A stretch of DNA of 64,000 bases from Ruegeria arenilitoris (GTDB lineage Bacteria > Pseudomonadota > Alphaproteobacteria > Rhodobacterales > Rhodobacteraceae): assembly GCF_013032445.1 (NCBI RefSeq), contig NZ_WQCA01000004.1, positions 248,001 through 312,000 of the forward strand, written 5' to 3'. This document shows, in pieces, positions 16,304 through 25,221 of the stretch. How positions within the stretch are numbered: the first letter of the stretch is position 1; the number at the start of each line of letters is the position of its first letter. Under the pieces are notes generated by a model. The model was given only the letters and a program-made list of their open reading frames with translations. It made no database searches and was not told the origin of the DNA. The translations under genes and the position numbers were made by a program.

Positions 16304-17416
16304 CTATTCCGCGGCCAGCTCACCCGCCGGAACCAGAACCGCGTTCTGGGTTTCATATTCCAGCGTGATGTTCTGCCCGGTGTGATCCTGAAAGGACTGC
16401 CCGTGGTTCGGGATCGACACTTTGATCTCTTTGCCGCCCTCGCCTTCGGTGAAGATGTTGAAGACATTGCCTTCGAATTCTTCGTGGTTCACCCGCGCGG
16501 TGACAAAGTGATCGCCGGTGGCACCATCGGGTGCGATGGCAAAGGCCTCGGGGCGGATGAACATCATCGCGTCGTCACCCTCTTTCATCTTGCCCTGATT
16601 GGCGGATGAGATCCGCGCGACCAGATCGCCAGAGCGGTTGGTCTCGATCAGTGCCTCGGCCCCCATGACCTGCTTGATCTTGCCGCGGAACACGTTGTTT
16701 TCGCCCACGAATGAGGCCGCAAAGGCCGTATTCGGGTCATTATAGATCGTCTTGCCATCGGCAATCTGGTCAATCACCCCGGCCCGCATGACGGCGATGT
16801 TGTCCGACATAGTAAGCGCTTCGCCCTGATCATGAGTGATATAGATGAAGGTGATGCCGACACGCTGCTGAATTTCCCGCAACTCGGTCCGCATGTGTTG
16901 ACGCAACTTAAGGTCCAGTGCCGACAGTGGTTCATCCAGCAGCAGCACATCCGGCTCGGCGCAAAGGGCGCGGGCAATCGCAACCCGCTGACGTTGACCA
17001 CCGGACAATTCGCTGGGTAGCTTGTCGCCCTGCCCCGGCAGAGCAATCATGTCCAGCAATTCGTCGGCACGCTTGCGGCGTTCCTTGGCACTGGCGCCTT
17101 TGATCTCCATGGAAAACGTAATGTTCTCCCAAACTTTCATCAGCGGGAACAACGCCAGGTTTTGAAAAATCAGGGCCGTCGGACGCTTGTTCGGGCCGAT
17201 GCCCTGCATATCGTTGCCACCGATCAAAACCCGGCCCTCACTTGGATCCAGAAAGCCCGAGACCGCACGCAGGATCGTCGTCTTGCCGCAGCCCGAGGGG
17301 CCCAGAAACGAAAAGAAATCGCCCCCGTTGATGTTCACATTGGCGTCCCGCACGGCGACAAAGTCACCGAAACGGATCCACAGGTTTTCAAGATCTACAC
17401 CGACCCCTGCACTCAT
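16304..17416 (-). CDS. Pot-type ABC transporter ATP-binding protein (PotA-like)
   Basis: This 370-residue cytoplasmic ATPase has Walker A GPSGCGKTT (near 38-46), signature LSGGQRQRVAIARAL and Walker B VLLLDEPLSALD, followed by a TOBE domain in the C-terminal third. It energises the two permeases directly downstream. An intercistronic terminator at 17455-17520 separates it from the binding-protein gene, so it is probably made at a lower level than the binding protein. Confidence 0.92.
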   Translation of the reverse strand: MSAGVGVDLENLWIRFGDFVAVRDANVNINGGDFFSFLGPSGCGKTTILRAVSGFLDPSEGRVLIGGNDMQGIGPNKRPTALIFQNLALFPLMKVWENITFSMEIKGASAKERRKRADELLDMIALPGQGDKLPSELSGGQRQRVAIARALCAEPDVLLLDEPLSALDLKLRQHMRTELREIQQRVGITFIYITHDQGEALTMSDNIAVMRAGVIDQIADGKTIYNDPNTAFAASFVGENNVFRGKIKQVMGAEALIETNRSGDLVARISSANQGKMKEGDDAMMFIRPEAFAIAPDGATGDHFVTARVNHEEFEGNVFNIFTEGEGGKEIKVSIPNHGQSFQDHTGQNITLEYETQNAVLVPAGELAAE

Positions 17417-17454
17417 TTTTGGTATCTCCGTCAGGTGCGTTTGCTAACCGCACC

Positions 17455-17520
17455 AAAAAAGCCTCCGTCACGCCGAAACGGCGTGCGGGTAAATTGCCCC
17501 CCGCGCAATGGCGGAGGGCA
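17455..17520 (-). terminator. Attenuator-type terminator between the binding-protein and ATPase genes
   Basis: Read leftwards, CCTCCG (17513-17518) pairs with CGGAGG (17462-17467), with an inner perfect hairpin CACGCCG-AAA-CGGCGTG (17469-17485), and six T follow (A at 17455-17460). It lies inside an otherwise continuous operon and should cause partial termination after the binding-protein gene. Confidence 0.7.
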
Positions 17521-17534
17521 GCGTTTCAAAGCAA

Positions 17535-18659
17535 TCAGGCGCTTTTGAACTTGTTGACGAACTCGGTGCGGGTTTCCGCATACCACGGGGCTTCGGCCGG
17601 CCACGGGTTCAGGTTCGCCAGCGAGTCGCCCGGATAGGCCTCGGCAAAGTTCTTTTTGTAGGTGTCGCCGGAATACTGATCGGCGCCCAGAACCGGCGAG
17701 TTATAGCCGTGGCTGTCAATTGCAACACCGGCCGGTTTCGCCTGGAAGGCGAAGTCGATGAAGGCATAGACCTGATCGATATTGGCCGCGCCCGTCGGCA
17801 TTGCCATACCGTCAACCCAAGCCATCGCACCTTCGATCGGGGCCTGATAGTGTACCGGCTCACCTGCCGATTTCAGCGCCAGCGGCGGGCCGTCCCATGT
17901 CTGACCGACCACAACACCTTCGTTCAGCAGGCCATTTTTCTGCGTATCGGCGTCATTCCAGATCAGCTTGATCCGGTTCTTGCGCTCGATGCACCAGTCG
18001 GTGATCTGACCCCAGACCTTGCGCATGGTCTCTTCATCGCCATACGCGGCCCAGACCGAGCCCGGCTCCATCTCACCAGCGCGTTCCATATAAAGGCCTG
18101 CGCCCAGCATCATCGAATGTGCCCGGCCCATTGTCTTACCGGCGTTTTCTTCGGACCAGACATCGCCATAAGAGGGCGCGTCGCCTTCGGGCAGCCACAG
18201 GTCGGTGCGATAGGCGATGCCTTCGGTACCCCAGATATGCGGCAGCCAATGTACGCCGCTGTCACCGAAGTTCCATGCATCCGTACCAATCGCGGCCATC
18301 GCCGGGTTCACCAGATCGATCGGCACCTTGCTCATGTCGAAGGGCTGCAACAGTTCCAGCGGTTCCCACTGCAGCGAGCGGTTGTTGGTCGGCGACACGA
18401 TGTCAAAACCCTGACCCTTGGTCGCCTTCATCTTGTTGATGATTTCCTCGTTCGACCCGATACCGGTGTAATTCACCTTGATACCGGTCAGGGTCTCGAA
18501 TTCCTGAATGAAGCTGGGCGGCAGGTAATCCGACCACATCAGAATGTTGATCTCACCCGAGGACGCCAGCGCGCTTTTGCTATAAAGCGGTGCCGCCAGC
18601 GCAGCAGCACCTGCGCCTTTCAGGACAGAGCGTCTGGAAAGCGTTTTCCGTTCAGCCAT
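17535..18659 (-). CDS. Pot-type extracellular solute-binding protein, Tat-exported
   Basis: This 374-residue protein belongs to the PotD/PotF-like (type 1/8) solute-binding family. The N-terminus has a twin-arginine signal (LSRRSVLKG at 8-16, hydrophobic Ala/Leu stretch, cleavage near SALA), so it is probably exported folded by Tat. A ribosome site GGGAGAAACG precedes the start. It heads the Pot-type operon running left. Position between two galactosidase loci is not enough to suggest a sugar ligand; polyamine or a related cation is the family expectation. Confidence 0.9.
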   Translation of the reverse strand: MAERKTLSRRSVLKGAGAAALAAPLYSKSALASSGEINILMWSDYLPPSFIQEFETLTGIKVNYTGIGSNEEIINKMKATKGQGFDIVSPTNNRSLQWEPLELLQPFDMSKVPIDLVNPAMAAIGTDAWNFGDSGVHWLPHIWGTEGIAYRTDLWLPEGDAPSYGDVWSEENAGKTMGRAHSMMLGAGLYMERAGEMEPGSVWAAYGDEETMRKVWGQITDWCIERKNRIKLIWNDADTQKNGLLNEGVVVGQTWDGPPLALKSAGEPVHYQAPIEGAMAWVDGMAMPTGAANIDQVYAFIDFAFQAKPAGVAIDSHGYNSPVLGADQYSGDTYKKNFAEAYPGDSLANLNPWPAEAPWYAETRTEFVNKFKSA

Positions 18660-18731
18660 TTTCGTTTCTCCCGTTGTTGGACTTTGTAGTTTTTTTGTTT
18701 TGTTAGTGCAGGCTAGACCTTTGCGGCAGTG

Positions 18732-18752
18732 CTGTCAGTCCAAAAGTGACAG
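18732..18752. promoter_or_regulatory. Inverted repeat upstream of the Pot-type operon
   Basis: CTGTCA and TGACAG flank a 9-base spacer about 75 bp upstream of the binding-protein start, in the 148-bp gap after the second GH42 gene. It could be an operator of the Pot-type operon. No terminator is visible for the GH42 operon here. Confidence 0.3.
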
Positions 18753-18807
18753 TTTCCAGTTTTCATAGGTCCAGTTTGCGATCGAATCTGTCAGAACCGG
18801 GATCGCG

Positions 18808-20772
18808 TCACGGCTCTATCCAGACTGAGACACCATAGGGCGGGATTTCAGAAGTACCAACAAGATATTGGCGATCCTCGGGGTCGGACAATATCTGCGG
18901 CGTTGCGCCGAAATTGAAGGCAAAGACCAAAGCGCCCCGGCGCGCGAGGCGCACATCCCTGTTGTTTTCCGTTACTGGGATTCCCGCCCAGTTCAGCGCC
19001 TCGGTCAGAATAGTCTGCAACAGCGGCCCGCGCGGGATCATCGCCAGGTACATCGCCCGATCCGACTGCACAATTGCCGGGCTGCCATCCCGGTAAGCGC
19101 TTGAAAAACAGGCTGCTATCGAATGTTCAGTCTCGATGATTTCGCGCCATCCGGTGAATTCGTGCTGTGTGCCGTCCTGCAGACGCACCGATTCCCGCGC
19201 CAGATCGGGCAATGATTCGACCCTCAGAACCCGGACACCCACCAAATCGGCCAACTCACCCGGGGCGAGGTTTTGGGGTGTGTGCATGTCGGCGGTCTTA
19301 CTGCCCGCGCGGGCACCGATCAGCAGCTTTGCCTGACTGTCCCGCAACCGTTTCGCCAGATCTTTAGAGACGATCATGCTTTGCGGCAAAACGATCATTG
19401 CATAGCCGGTCAGGTCATCCTCTGGCCCGACAAAATCCAGATCAACGCCAAGAGATCGCAGCCCCGCATACCATTCTCGGAAAATCTGTGCATTCGGGAA
19501 CGCGTCATCGTGGGGAAGGATATCGGCGGCCCAGATGGACGGATAATCCAGCAGAATGGCAACCGACGCCCGTTGGCGTGTTGCCGAAGGCAATACAGCT
19601 CGCTCCTGAACCACCTGCGCCAGTTCCAGCGCGGCCTGATCTGGACTGCCGTCCGAGCGCAACAGGGCGGTGTGAAACTGCTCTTGCGCGAATTTGGCCT
19701 GTCGCCAGCGGAAGAACATCACCGCCTGCGCGCCGTGGGCATAGGCTGCCCACGTCCACAGCCGAACCATGCCATCTGCCGGGGATGGGTTCTTTTCCGC
19801 CCAGTCCACGGGGCCGGGCTGCTGTTCCAGCACCCACATGCGCCCGTTGCCCTGTGACCTGTAGAGATCGCAGTGAAACCCCTGATAATCCGGCGCACCT
19901 GTGCGCAGGTATCGGTGCTTGTCCTCATCGGACAGGGTCGAGCCCAGCAGGTTGCCCAACGGATAGCTGTCGAAGCCGACGATATCCAGATCGGTCGCGA
20001 CGGCGTGATGATCGAATTCGAAACTGCCCGCCATGAAGTTATGAGTGATATCCCGGCCTGGGGAAAATTGCCGAACGATGTACACCTGCGCCCGGTTGAA
20101 CAACCGCACCCGTTCCGAAGAATAGCGCGCGAAATCAAGCGCATGGGTCGGGTTGGGATTGGCCACCAGCCCATTGGGCAGCTCGATCTGGTCAAAGCTT
20201 GTATAGCCGGATGCCCAGAACACGGTGCCCCATGTCCGGTTCAGATTGTAGATGGTGCCGTAACGCTGCTCCAACCAGCGGCGGAACCCGTCGCGCGCCG
20301 CATCCGAGTAGCTGAGCACCGTGTCATGGTCGTTATACTCATTGTCGATCTGCCAGGCGTGGACATGACGGTTTTCTCCATAACGGCGGGCGTATTCGGT
20401 TGCGATCCGGCGCGACTCGGCCAGATAAACGTCGCTGGAAAAACAATAATGCCTGCGGGACCCGAACCCCCTGACGCGCCCATCCGGACCAACCGGCAGG
20501 ATTTCCGGGTACTCATTGATCAGCCATTTCGGCGGCGCGGCCGTCGGCGTGGACATCATCACGCGCAGGCCCGCATCACCCAGAATGTCTATCACCTCGT
20601 CCAGCCAGCCCCAGTTGAACTGCCCCCGCTCGGGTTCAATCAGACTCCAGGTAAATTCTGCAAGGCGCACCCAGTCGAGGCCCATCTCGACCATCCGGCG
20701 TGCATCCTCGCGCCAAAGCGACTGATCCCATTGTTCGGGATAGTAGCAAACCCCCAGTTCAAGCTTGCTCAT
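18808..20772 (-). CDS. Second GH42 beta-galactosidase-like hydrolase
   Basis: This 654-residue protein is a second GH42 enzyme, clearly related to the one at 12124 but divergent in the middle and C-terminal parts. The acid/base is E145 (WQIDNEYN) and the nucleophile E316 (WVLEQQPG). The start at 20772 gives a 4-bp ATGA overlap with the permease; a start 33 bp further upstream is possible but lacks that logic. It ends the operon that carries a polar-amino-acid-type transporter, so its substrate may be a glycosylated amino acid, amine or polyol rather than lactose. It has no signal peptide. Confidence 0.92.
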   Translation of the reverse strand: MSKLELGVCYYPEQWDQSLWREDARRMVEMGLDWVRLAEFTWSLIEPERGQFNWGWLDEVIDILGDAGLRVMMSTPTAAPPKWLINEYPEILPVGPDGRVRGFGSRRHYCFSSDVYLAESRRIATEYARRYGENRHVHAWQIDNEYNDHDTVLSYSDAARDGFRRWLEQRYGTIYNLNRTWGTVFWASGYTSFDQIELPNGLVANPNPTHALDFARYSSERVRLFNRAQVYIVRQFSPGRDITHNFMAGSFEFDHHAVATDLDIVGFDSYPLGNLLGSTLSDEDKHRYLRTGAPDYQGFHCDLYRSQGNGRMWVLEQQPGPVDWAEKNPSPADGMVRLWTWAAYAHGAQAVMFFRWRQAKFAQEQFHTALLRSDGSPDQAALELAQVVQERAVLPSATRQRASVAILLDYPSIWAADILPHDDAFPNAQIFREWYAGLRSLGVDLDFVGPEDDLTGYAMIVLPQSMIVSKDLAKRLRDSQAKLLIGARAGSKTADMHTPQNLAPGELADLVGVRVLRVESLPDLARESVRLQDGTQHEFTGWREIIETEHSIAACFSSAYRDGSPAIVQSDRAMYLAMIPRGPLLQTILTEALNWAGIPVTENNRDVRLARRGALVFAFNFGATPQILSDPEDRQYLVGTSEIPPYGVSVWIEP

Positions 20773-22415
20773 CGGTTTTCCCTTGCCGTGCGGCGTTCGA
20801 TCCATTTCAGGAAGCTGGCGCAGCCCAGCGTGATCACGACATAGAGGATCGCCGCGGTGTTAAACGGTGCAAAGGGCAGGAAACTGGCGGCCTGAAACTC
20901 GCGCATCCGCTGGGTCATATCGCGGACCGACAGGATCGACAGCAGCGAAGTATCCTTGATCATCGCAATGAATTCATTGCCCAAGGGCGGCGTCACGATC
21001 CGCAACGCCTGCGGCAGGATGATCAACCGCGCGGTTTGCCAGCGGGACAGGCCGAGCGAGCCACCCGCTTCGATCTGTCCACGAGGGATGGCCTCGATGC
21101 CGGACCGGAAAATCTCGGCCATATAGGCAGAATAACCCACAGATATGGCGATGATCCCGCGCGTCATATTGGTCATGTCGATGCCGCCGCCGGTGGCGTC
21201 CTTGACCGCCCCCGCCAGAGGCAGGCCGATATAGAGAATGATCACCAGCATCGGAATGCCGCGGATCGTGTCGACAAAGAACTCGGCCCCCACGGCCAGC
21301 GGGTGCAGTTTGTGTTGTGCCCCGCCAACGGTCAGCGTCAGCAGCAGAAAGCCAAAGACGGCAAAAGCCAGCGCCGGGTTACGGTATTTGTCCGGCAGGA
21401 ACTGTGTCCGCCAGATCACCGGATACCCCTTGGTGTTGGTGCCAACCGGAACAAATGCACCCGAGACACTGTCTACGGTTTCGATCTGCTCCAGCGCGCT
21501 GGCCGCATCCGGGGCGCTGCGGATACGATATTGCGGGCTTTCACCTTCCTGAAACTCACCAAAGCGGATCATGTCGGCCTGCGCTTGCGGAGTGCCGCGT
21601 ACGATGGCGATGCGGGCGTCCAGCGTACCGATGAGCTCATATTTGACCTGTGGCTGCATGAAGAAAAACGCCGAGATGGCCAGCAAGGCCAGACTGATGC
21701 AGCCATAGGTGACGGTCGTGCGGGCCTTGGGTTTGAACGATTGCAGCCCGACCCAGATCAGGCCCAGAATGGCTGCGAAGATATAGGCGAAGATAGCCGC
21801 CCGGAACGTGATCGCCACCCCGGTGGCGAATTGCCAATGCGCCATGAACATCAGATAGAACAGAACCGCGCCTGTCAGGATTTCAAACCCCAGACGCACA
21901 TAGGCCCGCGACCCGTTTGGTAGACGAGAGGACATCAGGATCGCGGCAACGACAAGAGCGTAAATTACCAGCACGATTTGCAGCCCGGTCTGAACCTTAT
22001 CGACCACCTCGGGGAACAGCACCCACGTTTGCGAGGATCTGTCGATCAGAGTCGATGTGTTTTCGCTGAGGGCGTGAAAAAAGACAGACTCGGCAAAGGG
22101 CATCAGTACCTGCGGCGCCGCGAGCCCCAAAACCGCCAACACCAACGCTGATGGCAATGCCACTAGCGCCGCAACCCGCAGCCAGCCCGGCGCGGCGTCG
22201 TGAAAGCGCGCGTATCGAGCACAGAGATACCCCAGAATTGCCACCGCGATAATGATCAGAAACCCAACAAAAATCGGCCCTGCGTTATTGCCGATCCCTA
22301 AGATCGCAATCAGTGACCGCAGGTATTTCGACGAAGTGGCAAACAAGTAGATGATGAACGGAGCAGCGGCGAGCAACACAAGGTTGCTCGGGCGGATCGA
22401 GCTTAGGCGCGACAT
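20769..22415 (-). CDS. Polar-amino-acid-type ABC permease with long N-terminal and periplasmic extension
   Basis: This is a 548-residue permease; HisM/GlnP-type permeases have 220-280 residues. The C-terminal ~200 residues are the permease domain, with the EAA region EAGGSLGLSRWQTARLIILP near 480. The N-terminal half has about six further helices. Between them lies a soluble stretch (about 285-365) with wording such as ADMIRFGEF and GAFVPVGTN, reminiscent of a piece of a type-3 binding protein. It is coupled to the GH42 gene by ATGA. No ATPase gene is adjacent, so one must be supplied from elsewhere. The cargo is unknown. Confidence 0.85.
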   Translation of the reverse strand: MSRLSSIRPSNLVLLAAAPFIIYLFATSSKYLRSLIAILGIGNNAGPIFVGFLIIIAVAILGYLCARYARFHDAAPGWLRVAALVALPSALVLAVLGLAAPQVLMPFAESVFFHALSENTSTLIDRSSQTWVLFPEVVDKVQTGLQIVLVIYALVVAAILMSSRLPNGSRAYVRLGFEILTGAVLFYLMFMAHWQFATGVAITFRAAIFAYIFAAILGLIWVGLQSFKPKARTTVTYGCISLALLAISAFFFMQPQVKYELIGTLDARIAIVRGTPQAQADMIRFGEFQEGESPQYRIRSAPDAASALEQIETVDSVSGAFVPVGTNTKGYPVIWRTQFLPDKYRNPALAFAVFGFLLLTLTVGGAQHKLHPLAVGAEFFVDTIRGIPMLVIILYIGLPLAGAVKDATGGGIDMTNMTRGIIAISVGYSAYMAEIFRSGIEAIPRGQIEAGGSLGLSRWQTARLIILPQALRIVTPPLGNEFIAMIKDTSLLSILSVRDMTQRMREFQAASFLPFAPFNTAAILYVVITLGCASFLKWIERRTARENR

Positions 22416-22435
22416 GGGACCTCTCTGCAGATATG

Positions 22436-22463
22436 CGGCCCGGTCGCTACTTGCGCCGGGCCG
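22436..22463 (-). promoter_or_regulatory. Hairpin between the PAAT binding-protein and permease genes
   Basis: CGGCCCGG (22436-22443) and CCGGGCCG (22456-22463) form a perfect 8-bp stem with a 12-base loop. There is no T-run. Like the hairpins at 4078 and 17455, it sits directly after a binding-protein gene and probably favours its expression. Confidence 0.55.
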
Positions 22464-22481
22464 TTACGGGAAAGACCGGTG

Positions 22482-23237
22482 TTACTCGGTGCTCCAGTAC
22501 TTGCCTATCAACGTGTCCAGAGTGCCGTCGGCCTTGATCGCCTCAAGCCCTGCGTTGATCGCGTCAACCGTGGCGTCGCCCTCCTGGAAAACAATGCCCA
22601 GCGGATCGGATTGCAATCCGGTGATGCCGACCGTCAGTTCGCCCGCGAATTCCTGCTCGTAAGCAGAGGCCGAAGTGCCGTCGATGATCACACCCTGAAC
22701 ATCGGCGTTCTGCAGTGCCAGGATCGCGGCTGAAAAGTTGTCATAAAGGCTGACATTCTCACGCCCGACCAGTTCCTCGGCCAGTTGCGCATTGGTGGTG
22801 CCGGTCTGTGCGGCCAGTTTCAGGCCACCAGCCTTGAAATCGTCCAGCGTCAGGTCGGCGTTATCAACTTGCAAAATAATGGCTTGGCTCACCACGATGT
22901 AGGGCTCGGAGAAGTCCATCGTTTCTTCGCGTTCCGGTGTGATTGACACGCCCGAAATCACCAGATCAAACTCTCCCTGCTGGAGCGCTGCAAAGATGCC
23001 ATCCCATGCAGTATTGACGAAATTCGGAACACAATTCACCTTTTCGCAAATCGCGTTCATCACATCCACGTCAAAGCCCACGATCTCACCAGTCGTCTCA
23101 TCGACTGTCTCCATCGGCGGATAGGTGGCGTCGGTTCCGATTTTAAGAACGCGCCCTTCCAGATCGGCGGCAAAAGCCGCTGGGGCGGCCATCGCAGTCA
23201 GAGCGGCTGCGGCCAGTAGATTCTTGAACATCTTCAT
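22482..23237 (-). CDS. Polar-amino-acid-type ABC substrate-binding protein
   Basis: This 251-residue periplasmic protein has a Sec signal peptide (MKMFKNLL, Ala-rich core, cleavage after AAFA) and the type-3 binding-protein fold. Typical motifs are IGTDATYPPME, GFDVDVMNAIC, DLVISGVSITPER and SEPYIV. Proteins of this family bind amino acids, opines or related compounds. It is the third gene of an operon with an isomerase, a LacI regulator, the long permease and a GH42 enzyme. That mix suggests a ligand with both amino and sugar parts, which is inference. Confidence 0.92.
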   Translation of the reverse strand: MKMFKNLLAAAALTAMAAPAAFAADLEGRVLKIGTDATYPPMETVDETTGEIVGFDVDVMNAICEKVNCVPNFVNTAWDGIFAALQQGEFDLVISGVSITPEREETMDFSEPYIVVSQAIILQVDNADLTLDDFKAGGLKLAAQTGTTNAQLAEELVGRENVSLYDNFSAAILALQNADVQGVIIDGTSASAYEQEFAGELTVGITGLQSDPLGIVFQEGDATVDAINAGLEAIKADGTLDTLIGKYWSTE

Positions 23238-23253
23238 TACTCCTTCTGTTGGT

Positions 23254-24300
23254 CTATTTTGTGGGCGCTGTGTGCAGCGCAGGGGTGTCAGGTTGGCGCT
23301 CGATGAGTGTGGCCCTGATCTTTTTCTGGGTCTCGGACGGGTTGGCCCCGTCCAAAGCTTTCAACATGTATTCGCCTAGAAGGCGGCTGGTCTCTTCGAT
23401 CGGCACATAATAAGTGCTGGTCGGTGGCACGAAATAGCGGCTGAGTTGCAAATCATCGGTCGAAATCACCACTAAATCCCTGCCGATCCGAACCCCGGCG
23501 GCATGGGCGGCGGACAACACGCCCAAGGTCATAGCCTCATTCGCGCAGATACAGGCCGTCGGGCGATCCGGCAGCCGCATCAGCGCGTCAAAGCTATTCT
23601 GCCCCGTGCGTGCCGTAGTAGAGCCATTGAAAATCAGGGCCGAGTCGATCGGAATTCCACCATCAGTCAGGGCCTGTTCGTATCCGGTTTGGCGCTGGGT
23701 GGCGTAGATCAGCTCAGCCGGAGGGTTCACCAAGGCAATACGACGGTGTCCCAGACGCACCAACCGCGCGGTGGCGTCGAACGCTGCCGCCTGACTGTCG
23801 AAGTCCACATAGGCGTGCTCCATTTTGCTATCGCTCATCCCCATGGTGACAAACGGGAAGGCATGTTGCTGTAGAAAAGCAATGCGAGGGTCATCATGGA
23901 GGGTGCCCGAGAATATAACGCCATCCGCCAGCCCATCCTGAACGATCCGCGCCAATGTCGTCATGGCATCCGGGATATCGGCCACATTGAACACACTCAT
24001 TTCATAACGTGACCCCTGCAAGGCCGCTGAAATTCCGGCCAGAATACGCGTGAACTCCACCCCTTCCCATTCCTCTGCCGCGTCCGGCGACACGCTGACC
24101 AAAACTGCGATGCGATAGGACTTGTTGGTGCGCAACTTCAACCCATCCATGTTGACGCGATAACCTAATCGGGTCGCAACGGCCTGAATCTCTTGGCGTG
24201 TCTCTGACTTGACAGATGCTGCCCCGCGCAGCGCATTTGAGACGGTGCCGACGGAATAGCCGGTCTCTTTGGCAATCGACTTGATCGTCGCGCGCGCCAC
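23254..24300 (-). CDS. LacI-family transcriptional regulator
   Basis: This 348-residue protein has a LacI helix-turn-helix (TIKSIAKETGYSVGTVSNAL, residues 5-24) and a periplasmic-binding-like effector domain to about 330. The start codon is GTG at 24300; it shares one base with the isomerase stop (TAG/GTG). It lies between the isomerase and binding-protein genes, so it is co-transcribed with what it probably regulates. A perfect LacI-type palindrome at 25070-25085 in front of the first gene suggests autorepression. The effector is probably the sugar released or imported by this operon. Confidence 0.92.
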   Translation of the reverse strand: MARATIKSIAKETGYSVGTVSNALRGAASVKSETRQEIQAVATRLGYRVNMDGLKLRTNKSYRIAVLVSVSPDAAEEWEGVEFTRILAGISAALQGSRYEMSVFNVADIPDAMTTLARIVQDGLADGVIFSGTLHDDPRIAFLQQHAFPFVTMGMSDSKMEHAYVDFDSQAAAFDATARLVRLGHRRIALVNPPAELIYATQRQTGYEQALTDGGIPIDSALIFNGSTTARTGQNSFDALMRLPDRPTACICANEAMTLGVLSAAHAAGVRIGRDLVVISTDDLQLSRYFVPPTSTYYVPIEETSRLLGEYMLKALDGANPSETQKKIRATLIERQPDTPALHTAPTK

Positions 24301-25052
24301 TATCCGACCTCTGCCGAGAGATGACGTTCAAGAAATCTGTGCCCGGTCTGAAGGGTTTCGGCATGTTTGGTCGTTTCATCATGTTCGACAAACAGATCAG
24401 TGCATGGGCTTGATTCCAAAATGTGCAGTACGCGGGGCCAATCCACCACGCCCTGCCCCAGGTTGCGCCAGCGCTCATCGCCTTGGCCTGCCGAGGGTTC
24501 GGCATCCTTGGCATGAACCGAAACGATCCGGTCCGCATAGCGCTGCAACAGTCGTGTCGGATCCTTTTGAGACACCGCCAACCACCCGATATCGGGTTGC
24601 CAGTACAGATTCTCCTGCGCCAGGATCAAGTCCAACGGCGTTTCGTCAGAAAGTTCGGTAAGGTCATAATCATGATTGTGGTAGGCAAGGTGAATGTCAT
24701 GTTCTGCCAGCTGGGCACCCCAATCTGCCAACTGGCCCGACACGTCCATCCATCCCTCGGACGTGTCGGGCCTCGCCTCGGGCGTCAGCCACGGCATGAC
24801 GGCCACCCGGCATCTTAACAACCTTAGCAGATCGAGAATTTCGTCAAAGCGAGTCTCAAACTCCTCCCAGTCGAAATGTGCTGAACGCACGTTCAAGCCT
24901 GATCGTTCCACCCGGCGCACCATGTCCTGAGGGGTCAGATCGTGAAAACCAATCGTCTCAATATCCGTGAATCCGCAGGCGCTAACGAGATCCAGTTGAG
25001 AGGCTAGCCCCCCAATCTGCCGAACCGTATATAACTGCGCTGCAATCCGCAT
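24300..25052 (-). CDS. Xylose-isomerase-like TIM-barrel sugar isomerase/epimerase
   Basis: This 250-residue protein belongs to the AP endonuclease 2/xylose-isomerase-like TIM-barrel family (sugar phosphate isomerase/epimerase, IolE-like). Likely metal ligands are in AYHNHDYD, WQPDIGW and VHAKDAE. The start at 25052 (MRIAAQLYTVR) is chosen because the family begins there; an in-frame ATG 57 bp upstream would place the operator at 25070-25085 inside the coding region. It is the first gene of the operon with lacI, the PAAT-type transporter and GH42. It may convert the sugar released by the hydrolase; the reaction is unknown. Confidence 0.82.
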   Translation of the reverse strand: MRIAAQLYTVRQIGGLASQLDLVSACGFTDIETIGFHDLTPQDMVRRVERSGLNVRSAHFDWEEFETRFDEILDLLRLLRCRVAVMPWLTPEARPDTSEGWMDVSGQLADWGAQLAEHDIHLAYHNHDYDLTELSDETPLDLILAQENLYWQPDIGWLAVSQKDPTRLLQRYADRIVSVHAKDAEPSAGQGDERWRNLGQGVVDWPRVLHILESSPCTDLFVEHDETTKHAETLQTGHRFLERHLSAEVG

Positions 25053-25069
25053 ATCCCCGGTCAAACCAT

Positions 25070-25085
25070 ATTGAAACGTTTCAAT
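25070..25085. promoter_or_regulatory. LacI-type operator
   Basis: ATTGAAACGTTTCAAT is a perfect 16-bp palindrome with the central CG typical of LacI-family operators. It lies 18 bp upstream of the isomerase start. A further half-site GTTGAAAC follows at 25089-25096. The LacI protein encoded by the second gene of the operon is the obvious ligand. Confidence 0.7.
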
Positions 25086-25209
25086 TAGGTTGAAACAGCA
25101 ATACGCCACTTGTCAAGCATAGGGTTTCGACGCGCATCCTCGTCACGAAACTCCGTGTAATTCGAGTTGCGTTGACTTCCCCATCGAATAAGCAGTCGGT
25201 TTTTCTGTT

Positions 25210-25221
25210 GTTAGCGCTATC
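25210..25221. promoter_or_regulatory. Possible second operator, AGCGCT-centred
   Basis: GTTAGCGCTATC contains the perfect core TAGCGCTA and one further matching pair. It lies in the divergent gap between the isomerase and fusion genes, about 150 bp before the latter. The core resembles operators of glucoside-specific LacI regulators. The 317-bp gap holds no gene that I can support. Confidence 0.35.

Noticed and set aside
20700-21923. Long open frame opposite the PAAT permease
   Set aside because: It mirrors GC-rich codon bias of the real gene; composition is Arg/Gln/His-rich without family features.
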